Of a DNA stretch of 64,000 nt, positions 1 through 7,497 are shown one piece after another; the stretch's first letter is position 1, and each line of letters starts with the position of its first letter. Origin of the DNA: Marinobacterium marinum (lineage in GTDB: Bacteria; Pseudomonadota; Gammaproteobacteria; Pseudomonadales; Balneatricaceae). Position numbers and translations under genes: made by a program. The stretch covers positions 1 through 64,000 of the forward strand of contig NZ_JACEMT010000029.1 in the NCBI RefSeq assembly GCF_013868415.1. Reading direction: 5' to 3'. The notes beneath the pieces are model-generated. The model was not told the DNA's origin. It ran no database searches and was given only the letters and a program-made list of their open reading frames with translations.

Positions 1-84
1 GTAAGCGCCCTTAAATCAGCACCTTTTTTCCAGCCACTGACCGCCGCACACTGATTCCATCGTCACCTACGCGAGGAATCCAGC

Positions 85-402
85 ATGAACTCAGCCGAGC
101 GCACACACTACTGGCAACAGCACATTGAACACTGGCGTGATACCGGGCTATCCGGTGCTGCTTTCTGCAAACAGCAGTCACTGTCCTATCACCAGTTTGT
201 CTATTGGCGCCGCAAGCTCGAAGGTACAGATGATGCGACCGATACCGAGCGTACACCAACATCCGGCTTTGCTCGCGTCACCCAGGTGGCCGCTTCACCG
301 CTATCGGATGATCTGACCCTGAAGCTTCCCGGCGGCATGGCCATTACAGGGCTGCATGCCGGTAATGTCGACCTGCTCGGCGCGATCCTGAGGCAGCTCT
401 GA
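85..402 (+). CDS. tnpA: IS66 family accessory protein TnpA
   Basis: A 105-residue protein with the usual IS66 TnpA layout: an N-terminal helix-turn-helix-like part (YWQQHIEHW, then LSGAAFCKQQSLS, then FVYWRRKL) and a short variable tail. It is required together with TnpB for transposition of IS66 elements that encode all three proteins; its exact biochemical role is unsettled in the literature. A GAGG-type ribosome binding site precedes the ATG. The stop overlaps the tnpB start (TGATG at 400-404), which indicates translational coupling. Confidence 0.88.
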   Translation: MNSAERTHYWQQHIEHWRDTGLSGAAFCKQQSLSYHQFVYWRRKLEGTDDATDTERTPTSGFARVTQVAASPLSDDLTLKLPGGMAITGLHAGNVDLLGAILRQL

Positions 403-770
403 TGAAACCGCGGTATCTTCGTCCCTCTCGGTCCATGCCCGAGATCTATCTGTACCGTGAGCCCATTGATTTTCGCAAGCAGGCCAATGGTCTGGCGGTG
501 CTGATTGAACAGGAGTTGGGACAGAACCCCTTCACCGGTGCGCTGTATGCCTTCACCAACCGACAGCGTAACAAGATCAAGTGCCTGATGTGGGAGGACA
601 ACGGCTTTATCCTCTATTACAAGGCGCTGGCCGAAGAGAAATTCAAGTGGCCGAGCCCGGCTGATGAGCTCATGCCGTTGACCGGCGAGCAGATCAACTG
701 GCTGCTCGATGGCTATGATATCAGCCTGCTGCAAGGCCATAAAACCTTGCAGTATGAGGCCGTTGGATAG
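402..770 (+). CDS. tnpB: IS66 family accessory protein TnpB (Orf2)
   Basis: A 122-residue protein typical of IS66 Orf2. It has the conserved EIYLYREPIDFRKQANGL segment near residues 14-31, and NKIKCLMWEDNGFILYYKAL followed by EEKFKWP in the middle. It starts inside the tnpA stop codon and is followed 46 bp later by tnpC. The length matches the family, and it looks intact. Confidence 0.92.
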   Translation: MKPRYLRPSRSMPEIYLYREPIDFRKQANGLAVLIEQELGQNPFTGALYAFTNRQRNKIKCLMWEDNGFILYYKALAEEKFKWPSPADELMPLTGEQINWLLDGYDISLLQGHKTLQYEAVG

Positions 771-816
771 CCGGTTTTGGGTGCTTCAACTGGCTGTTTT
801 TGATATAATTTTGCCC

Positions 817-2502
817 ATGAAAACACAGCCCGAAACCACCTCAAAGACGCCTGATATCAGCAGTTTATCGACCGCTGACTTGCTGTCGATGGTGGCCGGG
901 CTGCAGCAGCAACTGGCCTCGAAAGAGGATGAGCTTGAACGGCAAAACCAAGTGCTTGAGCAGCGGGATCAGGCCGTCAAAGCGCGTGACCGGCAACTCC
1001 AGCAGCGCGAGCAATACATCCTGTTGCTGGAAGAGATGCTGCGCTTGCAACGCATCCAGCGGTTCGCGGCCAGCAGTGAGAAAACGGCCCACCAGATCCA
1101 CCTCTTCGATGAGTCCGAACTGGAAGCCGAGATCGATCAGCTGCGGGATCAGCTCCCGGACGATATTGAAGCCGCTGAAGGTGATACCCCTGCTGTCACG
1201 CCTGCACCCAAGCGCCGTCAGCGCGGCTTCTCCGATCACCTGCTGCGTGAGCGTATCGAGCTGCAGCTGAGTGATGAAGAGAAGGCCGGGGCGGTCAAAA
1301 CCTTCTTCACCAAGGTCAAGGAAGAGCTGGACTATATCCCCGCCCAGCTCAAAGTACTGGAATACTGGCAGGAAAAAGCGGTGTTCGAGGAGAACGGCGA
1401 CGAGCGTATCCTGGCCGCGGCTCGCCCGACACACCCGCTGGGCAAATGCATCGCCACCCCGGCCCTGCTGGCCTACCTGATCACCTCCAAATATGCCGAT
1501 GGTCTGCCGTTGTATCGGCAAGAGCAGATGTTCAAGCGTCTGGGCCATGAGCTGTGCCGCACCCGCATGGCGCACTGGATCATCCGTCTGGATGAGGTGT
1601 TCAAACCCCTGATCAACCTGATGCGGGAAGCGCAGAACAGTGCGGCCTACCTGCAGGCTGACGAAACCCGGATCCAGGTACTCAAAGAGGATGGCAAAGC
1701 CGCCCAATCCGATAAATGGATGTGGGTGACCCGTGGCGGACCACCGGGCCAACCTTCCGTCCTGTTCGCCTATGATCCCTCTCGAAGTGGAGCGGTGCCC
1801 GTGCGCCTGCTTGATGACTTCAAGGGTGTGCTGCAGGCGGATGGTTACTCCGGTTATGCGCCGATCTGTTCAGCCAATGAGCTGACCCGTATCGGCTGCT
1901 GGGATCACGCCCGCCGTAAGTTTATCGAAGCGACCAAAGGGGCCAAGCCGGCGGGTAAAGGCAAACAGACCAAGCTGTCCAAAGCGGATGTGGCACTTGG
2001 CCACATCAACAAGCTGTATGCCATCGAGCGTCAGATCAAGGACCTGAACCCTAACGAACGCTACCGGATCCGTCAGGAGCTGAGCCTCCCCAAACTGGAA
2101 GTGTTCAAGTCTTGGCTGGATGCGAACGTGGGGCGTGTGATGAAAGGCGGGCTAACTCGCAAAGCGATGGAATACACCCTGAACCAGTGGCCCACCCTGA
2201 TCGGCTACTGTAAGCGGGGTGACCTGCATATCAGCAACGTACTGGCCGAGAATGCCATCCGCCCGTTCGCCGTGGGGCGCAAGGCCTGGTTGTTCGCGGA
2301 TACTCCGCAGGGCGCTCACGCCAGTGCCACCTGTTACTCCCTGATCGAAACGGCCAAAGCCAACGACCTGGAACCCTCGGCGTACATCCGGCATGTGCTG
2401 GAGCGCATCGCCGATGCTGACACCCTGGAAAAGCTGGAGCGACTGCTGCCCTGGAATGTTGAGCTGGAACGTACTTCAAAAAAAGTGGCGCAGTACAGTT
2501 AA
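817..2502 (+). CDS. tnpC: IS66 family transposase TnpC
   Basis: A DDE transposase of about 561 residues. The N-terminal third contains a leucine/glutamine-rich coiled coil (roughly residues 20-75). The catalytic core carries AYLQADETRIQVL with the first Asp, then LQADGYSGYAPI, a GCWDHARRKF segment and a C-terminal NVLAENAIRPFAVGRK region with the catalytic Glu. I chose the ATG at 817 because the in-frame extension upstream to 709 overlaps tnpB and lacks family sequence. It is complete, so the element may be active. It ends 30 bp before the right inverted repeat. Confidence 0.93.
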   Translation: MKTQPETTSKTPDISSLSTADLLSMVAGLQQQLASKEDELERQNQVLEQRDQAVKARDRQLQQREQYILLLEEMLRLQRIQRFAASSEKTAHQIHLFDESELEAEIDQLRDQLPDDIEAAEGDTPAVTPAPKRRQRGFSDHLLRERIELQLSDEEKAGAVKTFFTKVKEELDYIPAQLKVLEYWQEKAVFEENGDERILAAARPTHPLGKCIATPALLAYLITSKYADGLPLYRQEQMFKRLGHELCRTRMAHWIIRLDEVFKPLINLMREAQNSAAYLQADETRIQVLKEDGKAAQSDKWMWVTRGGPPGQPSVLFAYDPSRSGAVPVRLLDDFKGVLQADGYSGYAPICSANELTRIGCWDHARRKFIEATKGAKPAGKGKQTKLSKADVALGHINKLYAIERQIKDLNPNERYRIRQELSLPKLEVFKSWLDANVGRVMKGGLTRKAMEYTLNQWPTLIGYCKRGDLHISNVLAENAIRPFAVGRKAWLFADTPQGAHASATCYSLIETAKANDLEPSAYIRHVLERIADADTLEKLERLLPWNVELERTSKKVAQYS

Positions 2503-2532
2503 GGGCAAGTGGGTCGTTTTAACGGCGGATAC

Positions 2533-2901
2533 GGACAACCCATTGGTATGGATACTCCCACGCAGTCGTTGAACCGACTCCAAGGCCGAAAGCAAAAGGA
2601 GCGAGATGCTTCAGCACCTTTGGGGGAAATGAGCCTTTTTTCAATCCATGATTTGCGGCGAACTGCTACTACGGCATGGTCCGAGCACTTGGGAGCAGAC
2701 AAGCTACTGGCTGATGTGATGATTGGTCATGCAGAGCCAAAGCTGATTGCAACCTACAACAGAGCAGATCGCTGGCCTTTACAGGTTCGGACTTGGGAGC
2801 GATGGGGGGAGTTATTGACCTCACTAACCTCGACCACGGAAAGTGGTTTGCGCCCGCAGGACTATGATAACGTGGTCTACGTGAAGTTTGGTAAATCCTG
2901 A
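2533..2901 (+). pseudogene. tyrosine integrase, C-terminal fragment cut by IS66
   Basis: This frame encodes the C-terminal catalytic part of a phage/island tyrosine recombinase. It contains HDLRR with the catalytic Arg and GHAEPKLIATYNRADRW with the second His and the nucleophile Tyr. The N-terminal arm-binding domain and the first catalytic Arg are missing because the IS66 right end lies directly in front of the fragment. The remaining reading frame is intact to a normal stop. Such integrases commonly insert islands at tRNA genes, and a tRNA-Arg lies at the far end of the accessory region. Without its 5' part it should be inactive, unless the rest lies upstream of the IS and is restored by precise excision. 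Confidence 0.85.
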
Positions 2902-2998
2902 CGCTTCCCCTACCAGCATTATTGCGGAGTAGAGTGATGGGTAGAGCCCGCTGAAACAGGGGCTCGTAAAGCGTAACAGATGGACTGTTTACAGGGTG

Positions 2999-5527
2999 TC
3001 ACCTGAAGTTGAACGGTAATAACAGTCGTAACTCATCATCGATAGCCTCAAAAGACCCGCTAAAGGCAGTCTCTAAGTGATTAATGGGCGCATTAGGCAG
3101 TGCTCTCCTAGCGATTTCGAATCGCTTGCCAGCGTCCGCCTTTAGGTCCTTAGGCAGGAGATCAAGCTGTGATGCACAGCGCTCTATGACGGTGCCTATC
3201 CAAGTGATCGTTCCATGAGGATGACCGTCACAAATATCAAGTGAAAGCCTGATTTGCTGTTGAGCATCTGCTATGCGCCCATGACGAGCAAGGAGTATTG
3301 CTCTATAAAAGGCTATTAACTGCCAGGGATGATCTTCTCCAAGCACCCAATCATCAAATGACGCGATATACTGATCTACTAAATATTCTTCTTTAAGACG
3401 CTCTGTCGCAAGCGCTCGAAGTAAAAGATGGTGAGCAAAACGTTTCGTACCCTCCCAAGTATGCATATGTTTTACAGCTTGATTAAGATTCGTACGGCTC
3501 TGTGTATTAACAAATTCTTCACATTGATCTTTAATAAGGCCGCAATTCGCGGAACTCTTATCTAAAAGTGCAAACATGCGATAGCTTTGAGTCTGCTTGA
3601 TCTCCCGACTACGCTGAATCGGATCGGATAGCTTATTGAAGCTCAACAAAGCCTGATCAAAGTAATTCACCGCACCTTCATAGTCTTCTTTAAATGCAGC
3701 TAATTGTCCGCGGGTCGACAGCAACTTACCGTAATTCTTCAACCCAAAAACCTTTGGCTCTTCTTCTAGAACTTTATCTATATAGGGAAGCATTAAATCG
3801 AAGCTATAAGCATTGGTCATTGATATTACCGAACGTAAAATAACTTCAGCAGCCTGTGGAGCATCTTCATCAAGGAGTTGAAACGCCAGAGCCATTGTCT
3901 CAGCAAGGACGTCTTGAGCTGAGAGACCTTGATGGTTATCCAATGCTAACTGTGCAGCCCTATATTGTAATTTTACAATTTTAGGAATCTCATGATCTTT
4001 TGGCTTATATGTGTTTAGCCACCCGATAGCCCTTGAAAGTATGTGAGGCGAAGCCTCTTTAACTCTAAGCCGTTCTTGAACTTCCGCTAAGTACCTTATC
4101 CATACATATGGCGCATTTTGCGCAGTCTCACCTAACTGTAACAGCACGTCGTCGACCAGTGTCCTTGAACCTATTTCGTTAATAGACGATGCGAGCCGGT
4201 ACCAATCCTCCGGCAGAAGGGAGTGCCCATCATTCAAAGCTATTAATGTTCGTTCCAAAAGCCCATTACTGTCAGGCGAGAGGAGACAATGGTCTTCCAG
4301 CTTGAAATGTTGCAGCAGTGCTTTTCTTTCCGGTGTCGGGCTGCCCCAGCAATTTGCAATGGTATCGACATAACCGTTAAATTTACTTTCTTTCTTTTTA
4401 ACAAACTTCATATGTAATTCGAGGTTTGAATATCGGGCAGGACTGATACGCTTCAGCTCTGCCAGTATAGACTCCGCCCGGATACTTAAGGCAGACCCTC
4501 TGTAGTCTGTAGTTTGTTCAACCTCAAATTTTACCGTTGTCGTTTGATGTTGATCGATCGGCAATAACCGCAATACCCAACGTATCAGCAAATCAATTTG
4601 TTGGTACCAGTTATCTCCAAAAACAACTGGGTCTTTAACTGAAAAACCGAAGATACCTACTGGCTGTGAGGTTAGCCTGCGTAGGTTTTCCTCAACCACG
4701 GCATGAATTTCATCTGTAGCATGGAACCCATCATCTAGTGGAGGCAGAGAAATAGATTCAGGAACAATCAGAGCAACGAATTTTCCAACAAATGAATTTT
4801 GTGCTTCTGATGCAAAATTAGGATCATGAATTTCTCCCGTCTCATCAATAGCAACTGTCCATTTAGTGCTTGGTTTCAGCGCCGGAAGAAAGTTGGGGTG
4901 AATATCGTTTGTTAACGTTAACTCTTCTGATGATATTCGATACCCTTTATTCAGCTCTGCTTTGATTTTATTTTTTTCAAGTCTGCTTAGCTTATTTTTC
5001 TTCTCCCTAAGAATCGACTCGATAACTCGATTCGGTAAGCCATCAGATGTCGCTTTCACCCATTTATCTAACTTTTCTCCAAATCCAAATTTCTTGATTT
5101 CATTTAAGAGGCTATTGACTAAGCTATAAGCTAATTCGCCATCTTTTTTGGCTTGGAGGAGTCTTTCTTTTACATCTGACACATCAGTAACAAATTTCTC
5201 TGCATCGAGCTCAAGCTGCCGAATCTTTTGACTGTTTTTTTTAGAACCCCACGCGTGATTACGGTAGTAATTAGTCTCTAATTTTTTGAAATTCTCTTCT
5301 GATATTGATTTTTTTTTAGGAGCTGATACCTCATTCCAAAATCTAGCCGCATAGGTGGTCAGCTCTCTACTAGTATTAGTATCGGCAGAAAATATTACGT
5401 CCTGTTCACACAGCCCGTCGGCAATTTTCTGCAAGTGTTCAAGACTAACTGTATTAGGTAAATAAAGAATTGATGAGCTGCCCAGATTAAGGCGTTCATC
5501 ACCTGAAAGATGAATTTGTATCGGCAT
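2999..5527 (-). CDS. RNase H-like (DUF3800-type) nuclease with TPR repeats
   Basis: An 842-residue protein with no signal peptide. A central domain (about residues 222-410) looks like an RNase H-fold nuclease of the DUF3800 kind: VAIDETG (D228, E229) on the first strand, acidic FEVEQTTDYRG near 334-344, and GYVDTIANCWGS with D388. These are plausible metal ligands. Residues 1-200 are charged and helical, with a possible coiled coil at 95-190. From about 440 to the C terminus it is helical and TPR-like (for example the segment around YEGAVNYFDQAL). It is AT-rich compared with the core genes, which suggests recent transfer. It is divergent from the ThiL-like gene across a 154-bp shared promoter region. 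The fold assignment is inference; family identity is not certain. Confidence 0.55.
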   Translation of the reverse strand: MPIQIHLSGDERLNLGSSSILYLPNTVSLEHLQKIADGLCEQDVIFSADTNTSRELTTYAARFWNEVSAPKKKSISEENFKKLETNYYRNHAWGSKKNSQKIRQLELDAEKFVTDVSDVKERLLQAKKDGELAYSLVNSLLNEIKKFGFGEKLDKWVKATSDGLPNRVIESILREKKNKLSRLEKNKIKAELNKGYRISSEELTLTNDIHPNFLPALKPSTKWTVAIDETGEIHDPNFASEAQNSFVGKFVALIVPESISLPPLDDGFHATDEIHAVVEENLRRLTSQPVGIFGFSVKDPVVFGDNWYQQIDLLIRWVLRLLPIDQHQTTTVKFEVEQTTDYRGSALSIRAESILAELKRISPARYSNLELHMKFVKKKESKFNGYVDTIANCWGSPTPERKALLQHFKLEDHCLLSPDSNGLLERTLIALNDGHSLLPEDWYRLASSINEIGSRTLVDDVLLQLGETAQNAPYVWIRYLAEVQERLRVKEASPHILSRAIGWLNTYKPKDHEIPKIVKLQYRAAQLALDNHQGLSAQDVLAETMALAFQLLDEDAPQAAEVILRSVISMTNAYSFDLMLPYIDKVLEEEPKVFGLKNYGKLLSTRGQLAAFKEDYEGAVNYFDQALLSFNKLSDPIQRSREIKQTQSYRMFALLDKSSANCGLIKDQCEEFVNTQSRTNLNQAVKHMHTWEGTKRFAHHLLLRALATERLKEEYLVDQYIASFDDWVLGEDHPWQLIAFYRAILLARHGRIADAQQQIRLSLDICDGHPHGTITWIGTVIERCASQLDLLPKDLKADAGKRFEIARRALPNAPINHLETAFSGSFEAIDDELRLLLPFNFR

Positions 5528-5577
5528 TCCATGGGTACTCGTTCAATAAAAAATCAATAAATTCAGCACGAATTTTC

Positions 5578-5629
5578 ATGACAAAAGCGTACACTTCGAT
5601 GCTATAATACACAACAAAAATATACGCTT
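5578..5629 (+). promoter_or_regulatory. promoter with flanking inverted repeat upstream of the ThiL-like gene
   Basis: A perfect TATAAT lies at 5603-5608, with a weak ATGACA -35 candidate at 5578-5583 (19-bp spacer). A 7-bp inverted repeat, AAGCGTA at 5585-5591 and TACGCTT at 5623-5629, brackets the -10 box and could be an operator. The intergenic space is shared with the divergent RNase H-like/TPR gene. Confidence 0.4.
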
Positions 5630-5681
5630 ATACTTGGCCTTGATCTAGTTATGATTGATCAGGTACTGAAGAAAAATCACT

Positions 5682-6776
5682 ATGTTTGATAAAACAGCGG
5701 ATAACAGAACATTACAGGCTACAGGCGAGCGATTCATCAAGGAACGACTTATCCGTCGTTTGCAGAGCTCTCCCGAGACAACACAAAGCTTGCTTGGAGG
5801 CCTAGGACACGATGCCGGCGTTTTAAATAATCCGCTCAAACCAGACGATACTCTGCTCGTAAACACAGATCGGTCAGGTGTTAATAAAGCATACAAACTA
5901 GGTCTTGCCGGTGGAGAATGTATTGGTGACTTTGCGATTTCTCATGCTGTTAGCGACATTCTAGCAACCGGGGGCGTCCCCTTTGCCGTGTCTGTAGCAC
6001 TACTACTACCTGGCGAGGCAACTATTCAGTTAGTCGATGAAATCGTCGATGGTATACAGCAGGCCTGCGCGCACTATGGTGTAACACTCACAGGCGGCGA
6101 TACTAAGAAGGCTGAAGCGCTTTCTTTAGTCGTCACTGCGCTCGGCAAAGCCCCTGTTGACAATCTCCTATTTCGGAACACTCCCCAAATAGGTGACCAG
6201 TTGGTTGTATCAGGCACGCTTGGCTCGATGTTACTCGGCTCCATTGTCTATAAAAGGGGACTTCAAGTATCAGATAATGTCCGGCAACGTCTTGATCAAG
6301 CACTTATACAGCAGCGCCCACCATTTAGGTTAGGCTTAGCTATGAGTGGAGCTCGCATTGCTCATGCATGCACGGATATCAGCGATGGCCTCCAAGCAGC
6401 CTGCCGTAACATTCTCTCGGGTACTAACTTGGGAATCGAGCTGGATGAGGCAAAAATTCCAATCCACTGCGAACTAAGAGACTTAGCCAGCACCTTGTCA
6501 CTATCACCCCTTCAGCTTTCCCTGGCGGGCGGGGACTGGCAATTCCTTTATAGTATTCCGGAGAAGGAATTAACCGCATTGAACACCTTATCCAAGCACA
6601 GTGGTACTCCGCTAACCGTGATTGGCGAGGTCACCGATACACACGGTATATGGGCTAAGACGTTAGATGGAGAGCAGAAAAGACTGCGCCCGATAGAGCA
6701 TGACAGTTTTTCTGATCGCGTCGAGGGAAAAAGCTACTTTGAGTTCTTAAGCGATCCCCGTGAACTGTTCGAGTAG
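5682..6776 (+). CDS. ThiL/PurM-like ATP-binding enzyme
   Basis: A 364-residue protein of the PurM/ThiL/SelD/HypE superfamily. In order: GHDAG (42-46) in place of the GDDAA loop of thiamine-phosphate kinase, TDRSG (62-66), SDILATGGVP (91-100), GGDTKK (138-143), CTDISDGL (230-237) and AGGDWQFLYSIP near 300. These Gly/Asp motifs normally bind Mg-ATP and the phosphate substrate. The order and length are closest to ThiL, but the divergent first loops, the island location and the lack of other thiamine genes argue against housekeeping thiamine synthesis. It is followed 36 bp later by a thymidylate-synthase-like gene, probably in one operon. I infer a phosphotransfer or amidation step on an unknown substrate. 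Confidence 0.75.
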   Translation: MFDKTADNRTLQATGERFIKERLIRRLQSSPETTQSLLGGLGHDAGVLNNPLKPDDTLLVNTDRSGVNKAYKLGLAGGECIGDFAISHAVSDILATGGVPFAVSVALLLPGEATIQLVDEIVDGIQQACAHYGVTLTGGDTKKAEALSLVVTALGKAPVDNLLFRNTPQIGDQLVVSGTLGSMLLGSIVYKRGLQVSDNVRQRLDQALIQQRPPFRLGLAMSGARIAHACTDISDGLQAACRNILSGTNLGIELDEAKIPIHCELRDLASTLSLSPLQLSLAGGDWQFLYSIPEKELTALNTLSKHSGTPLTVIGEVTDTHGIWAKTLDGEQKRLRPIEHDSFSDRVEGKSYFEFLSDPRELFE

Positions 6777-6812
6777 CAACGCCCACTGATTATTATTTGT
6801 TGAGATTAATTC

Positions 6813-7484
6813 ATGTTTACAGTTACAGCTCACACCTTAGGGGAGTGCTGGCAGAAGTGCATTGAGACTGTGCTTGCCGAGGGGGTTCGTCACTATGACG
6901 AAGATGTGGCTATATATGAAGTTTTAGGGCTGTGTGTCGAAATCGAACGACCCTCCTCAGAAGATCTGTTTATCGAAAGTGTTGGCGACCATCAGGTTAT
7001 CAACAAGATGTTGGAAAAATTCTCGAAGGGAGTCGTTATGAATGACCGCCCATTTACGTATGGGCAGCTCATCTACGATATGAATGGTGTGGATCAATTC
7101 GAGTGGATGTTGAAACGGTTGCGGGACAAGCCTGAAACGAAGTCAGCAACAATCTCACTAGTCACGCCTGGCCTAGATGATTTGAACCTTCCATGCCTGA
7201 GCACACTTGATGCGAAAATCCGAAATGGTGAACTCCATTTACAGTTCTTTTTTCGTAGCCAGAATATTTTTGGTCGCCAGTACGCGAATTTTTTGGCTCT
7301 TGCGACGCTTTTCGAAAGCTTGGCAGACAGGGCTGGTGCCAGCGTCGGGAGTATGAGCGGGTATATCGCATCGGCCCACATATATGAGTATGACATAGCC
7401 GATGCCCGGAAACTGATCGGGACCCAAGCGATTCAAGTCACCGACCAGTACTACTTCAAAGGCCCCGCATCCGTGCGTACCTAG
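6813..7484 (+). CDS. thymidylate-synthase-like protein
   Basis: A 223-residue protein related to thymidylate synthase (ThyA, normally about 264 residues or more). It keeps LPC (the position of the ThyA nucleophile Cys), a GELHLQFFFRSQN segment corresponding to the ThyA LYQRSxD strand, and AHIYEYD corresponding to the HLY nucleotide-sugar motif. The ThyA Asp of RSxD is Asn here, and the LPFN segment that reads the uracil ring is replaced (GRQYANF). Family knowledge from dCMP/CMP hydroxymethylases shows that changes at these positions alter base specificity, so a substrate other than dUMP is inferred. It is probably co-transcribed with the ThiL-like gene. It stops 13 bp before the convergent NACHT gene. 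Confidence 0.72.
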   Translation: MFTVTAHTLGECWQKCIETVLAEGVRHYDEDVAIYEVLGLCVEIERPSSEDLFIESVGDHQVINKMLEKFSKGVVMNDRPFTYGQLIYDMNGVDQFEWMLKRLRDKPETKSATISLVTPGLDDLNLPCLSTLDAKIRNGELHLQFFFRSQNIFGRQYANFLALATLFESLADRAGASVGSMSGYIASAHIYEYDIADARKLIGTQAIQVTDQYYFKGPASVRT

Positions 7485-7497
7485 GAACCGGCTATGA

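Larger units (their letters stand above)
1..2532 (+). mobile_element. IS66-family insertion sequence
   Basis: Three co-directional genes (tnpA, tnpB, tnpC) are bounded by imperfect inverted repeats. The left end starts GTAAGCGCCCTTAAA at base 1. The right end, read on the minus strand from 2532, starts GTATCCGCCGTTAAA. The two ends share GTA, CGCC and TTAAA in register, as is usual for IS66 ends. The left flank lies outside the window, so the 8-bp target duplication cannot be checked. The right end sits inside a tyrosine integrase gene whose remnant begins at 2533. The exact start at base 1 suggests that the window or contig begins at the IS edge. Confidence 0.9.

Noticed and set aside
201-740. 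Long minus-strand open frame within the IS66 genes
   Set aside because: It is the antisense shadow of tnpA and tnpB, with no ribosome binding site and no family features.
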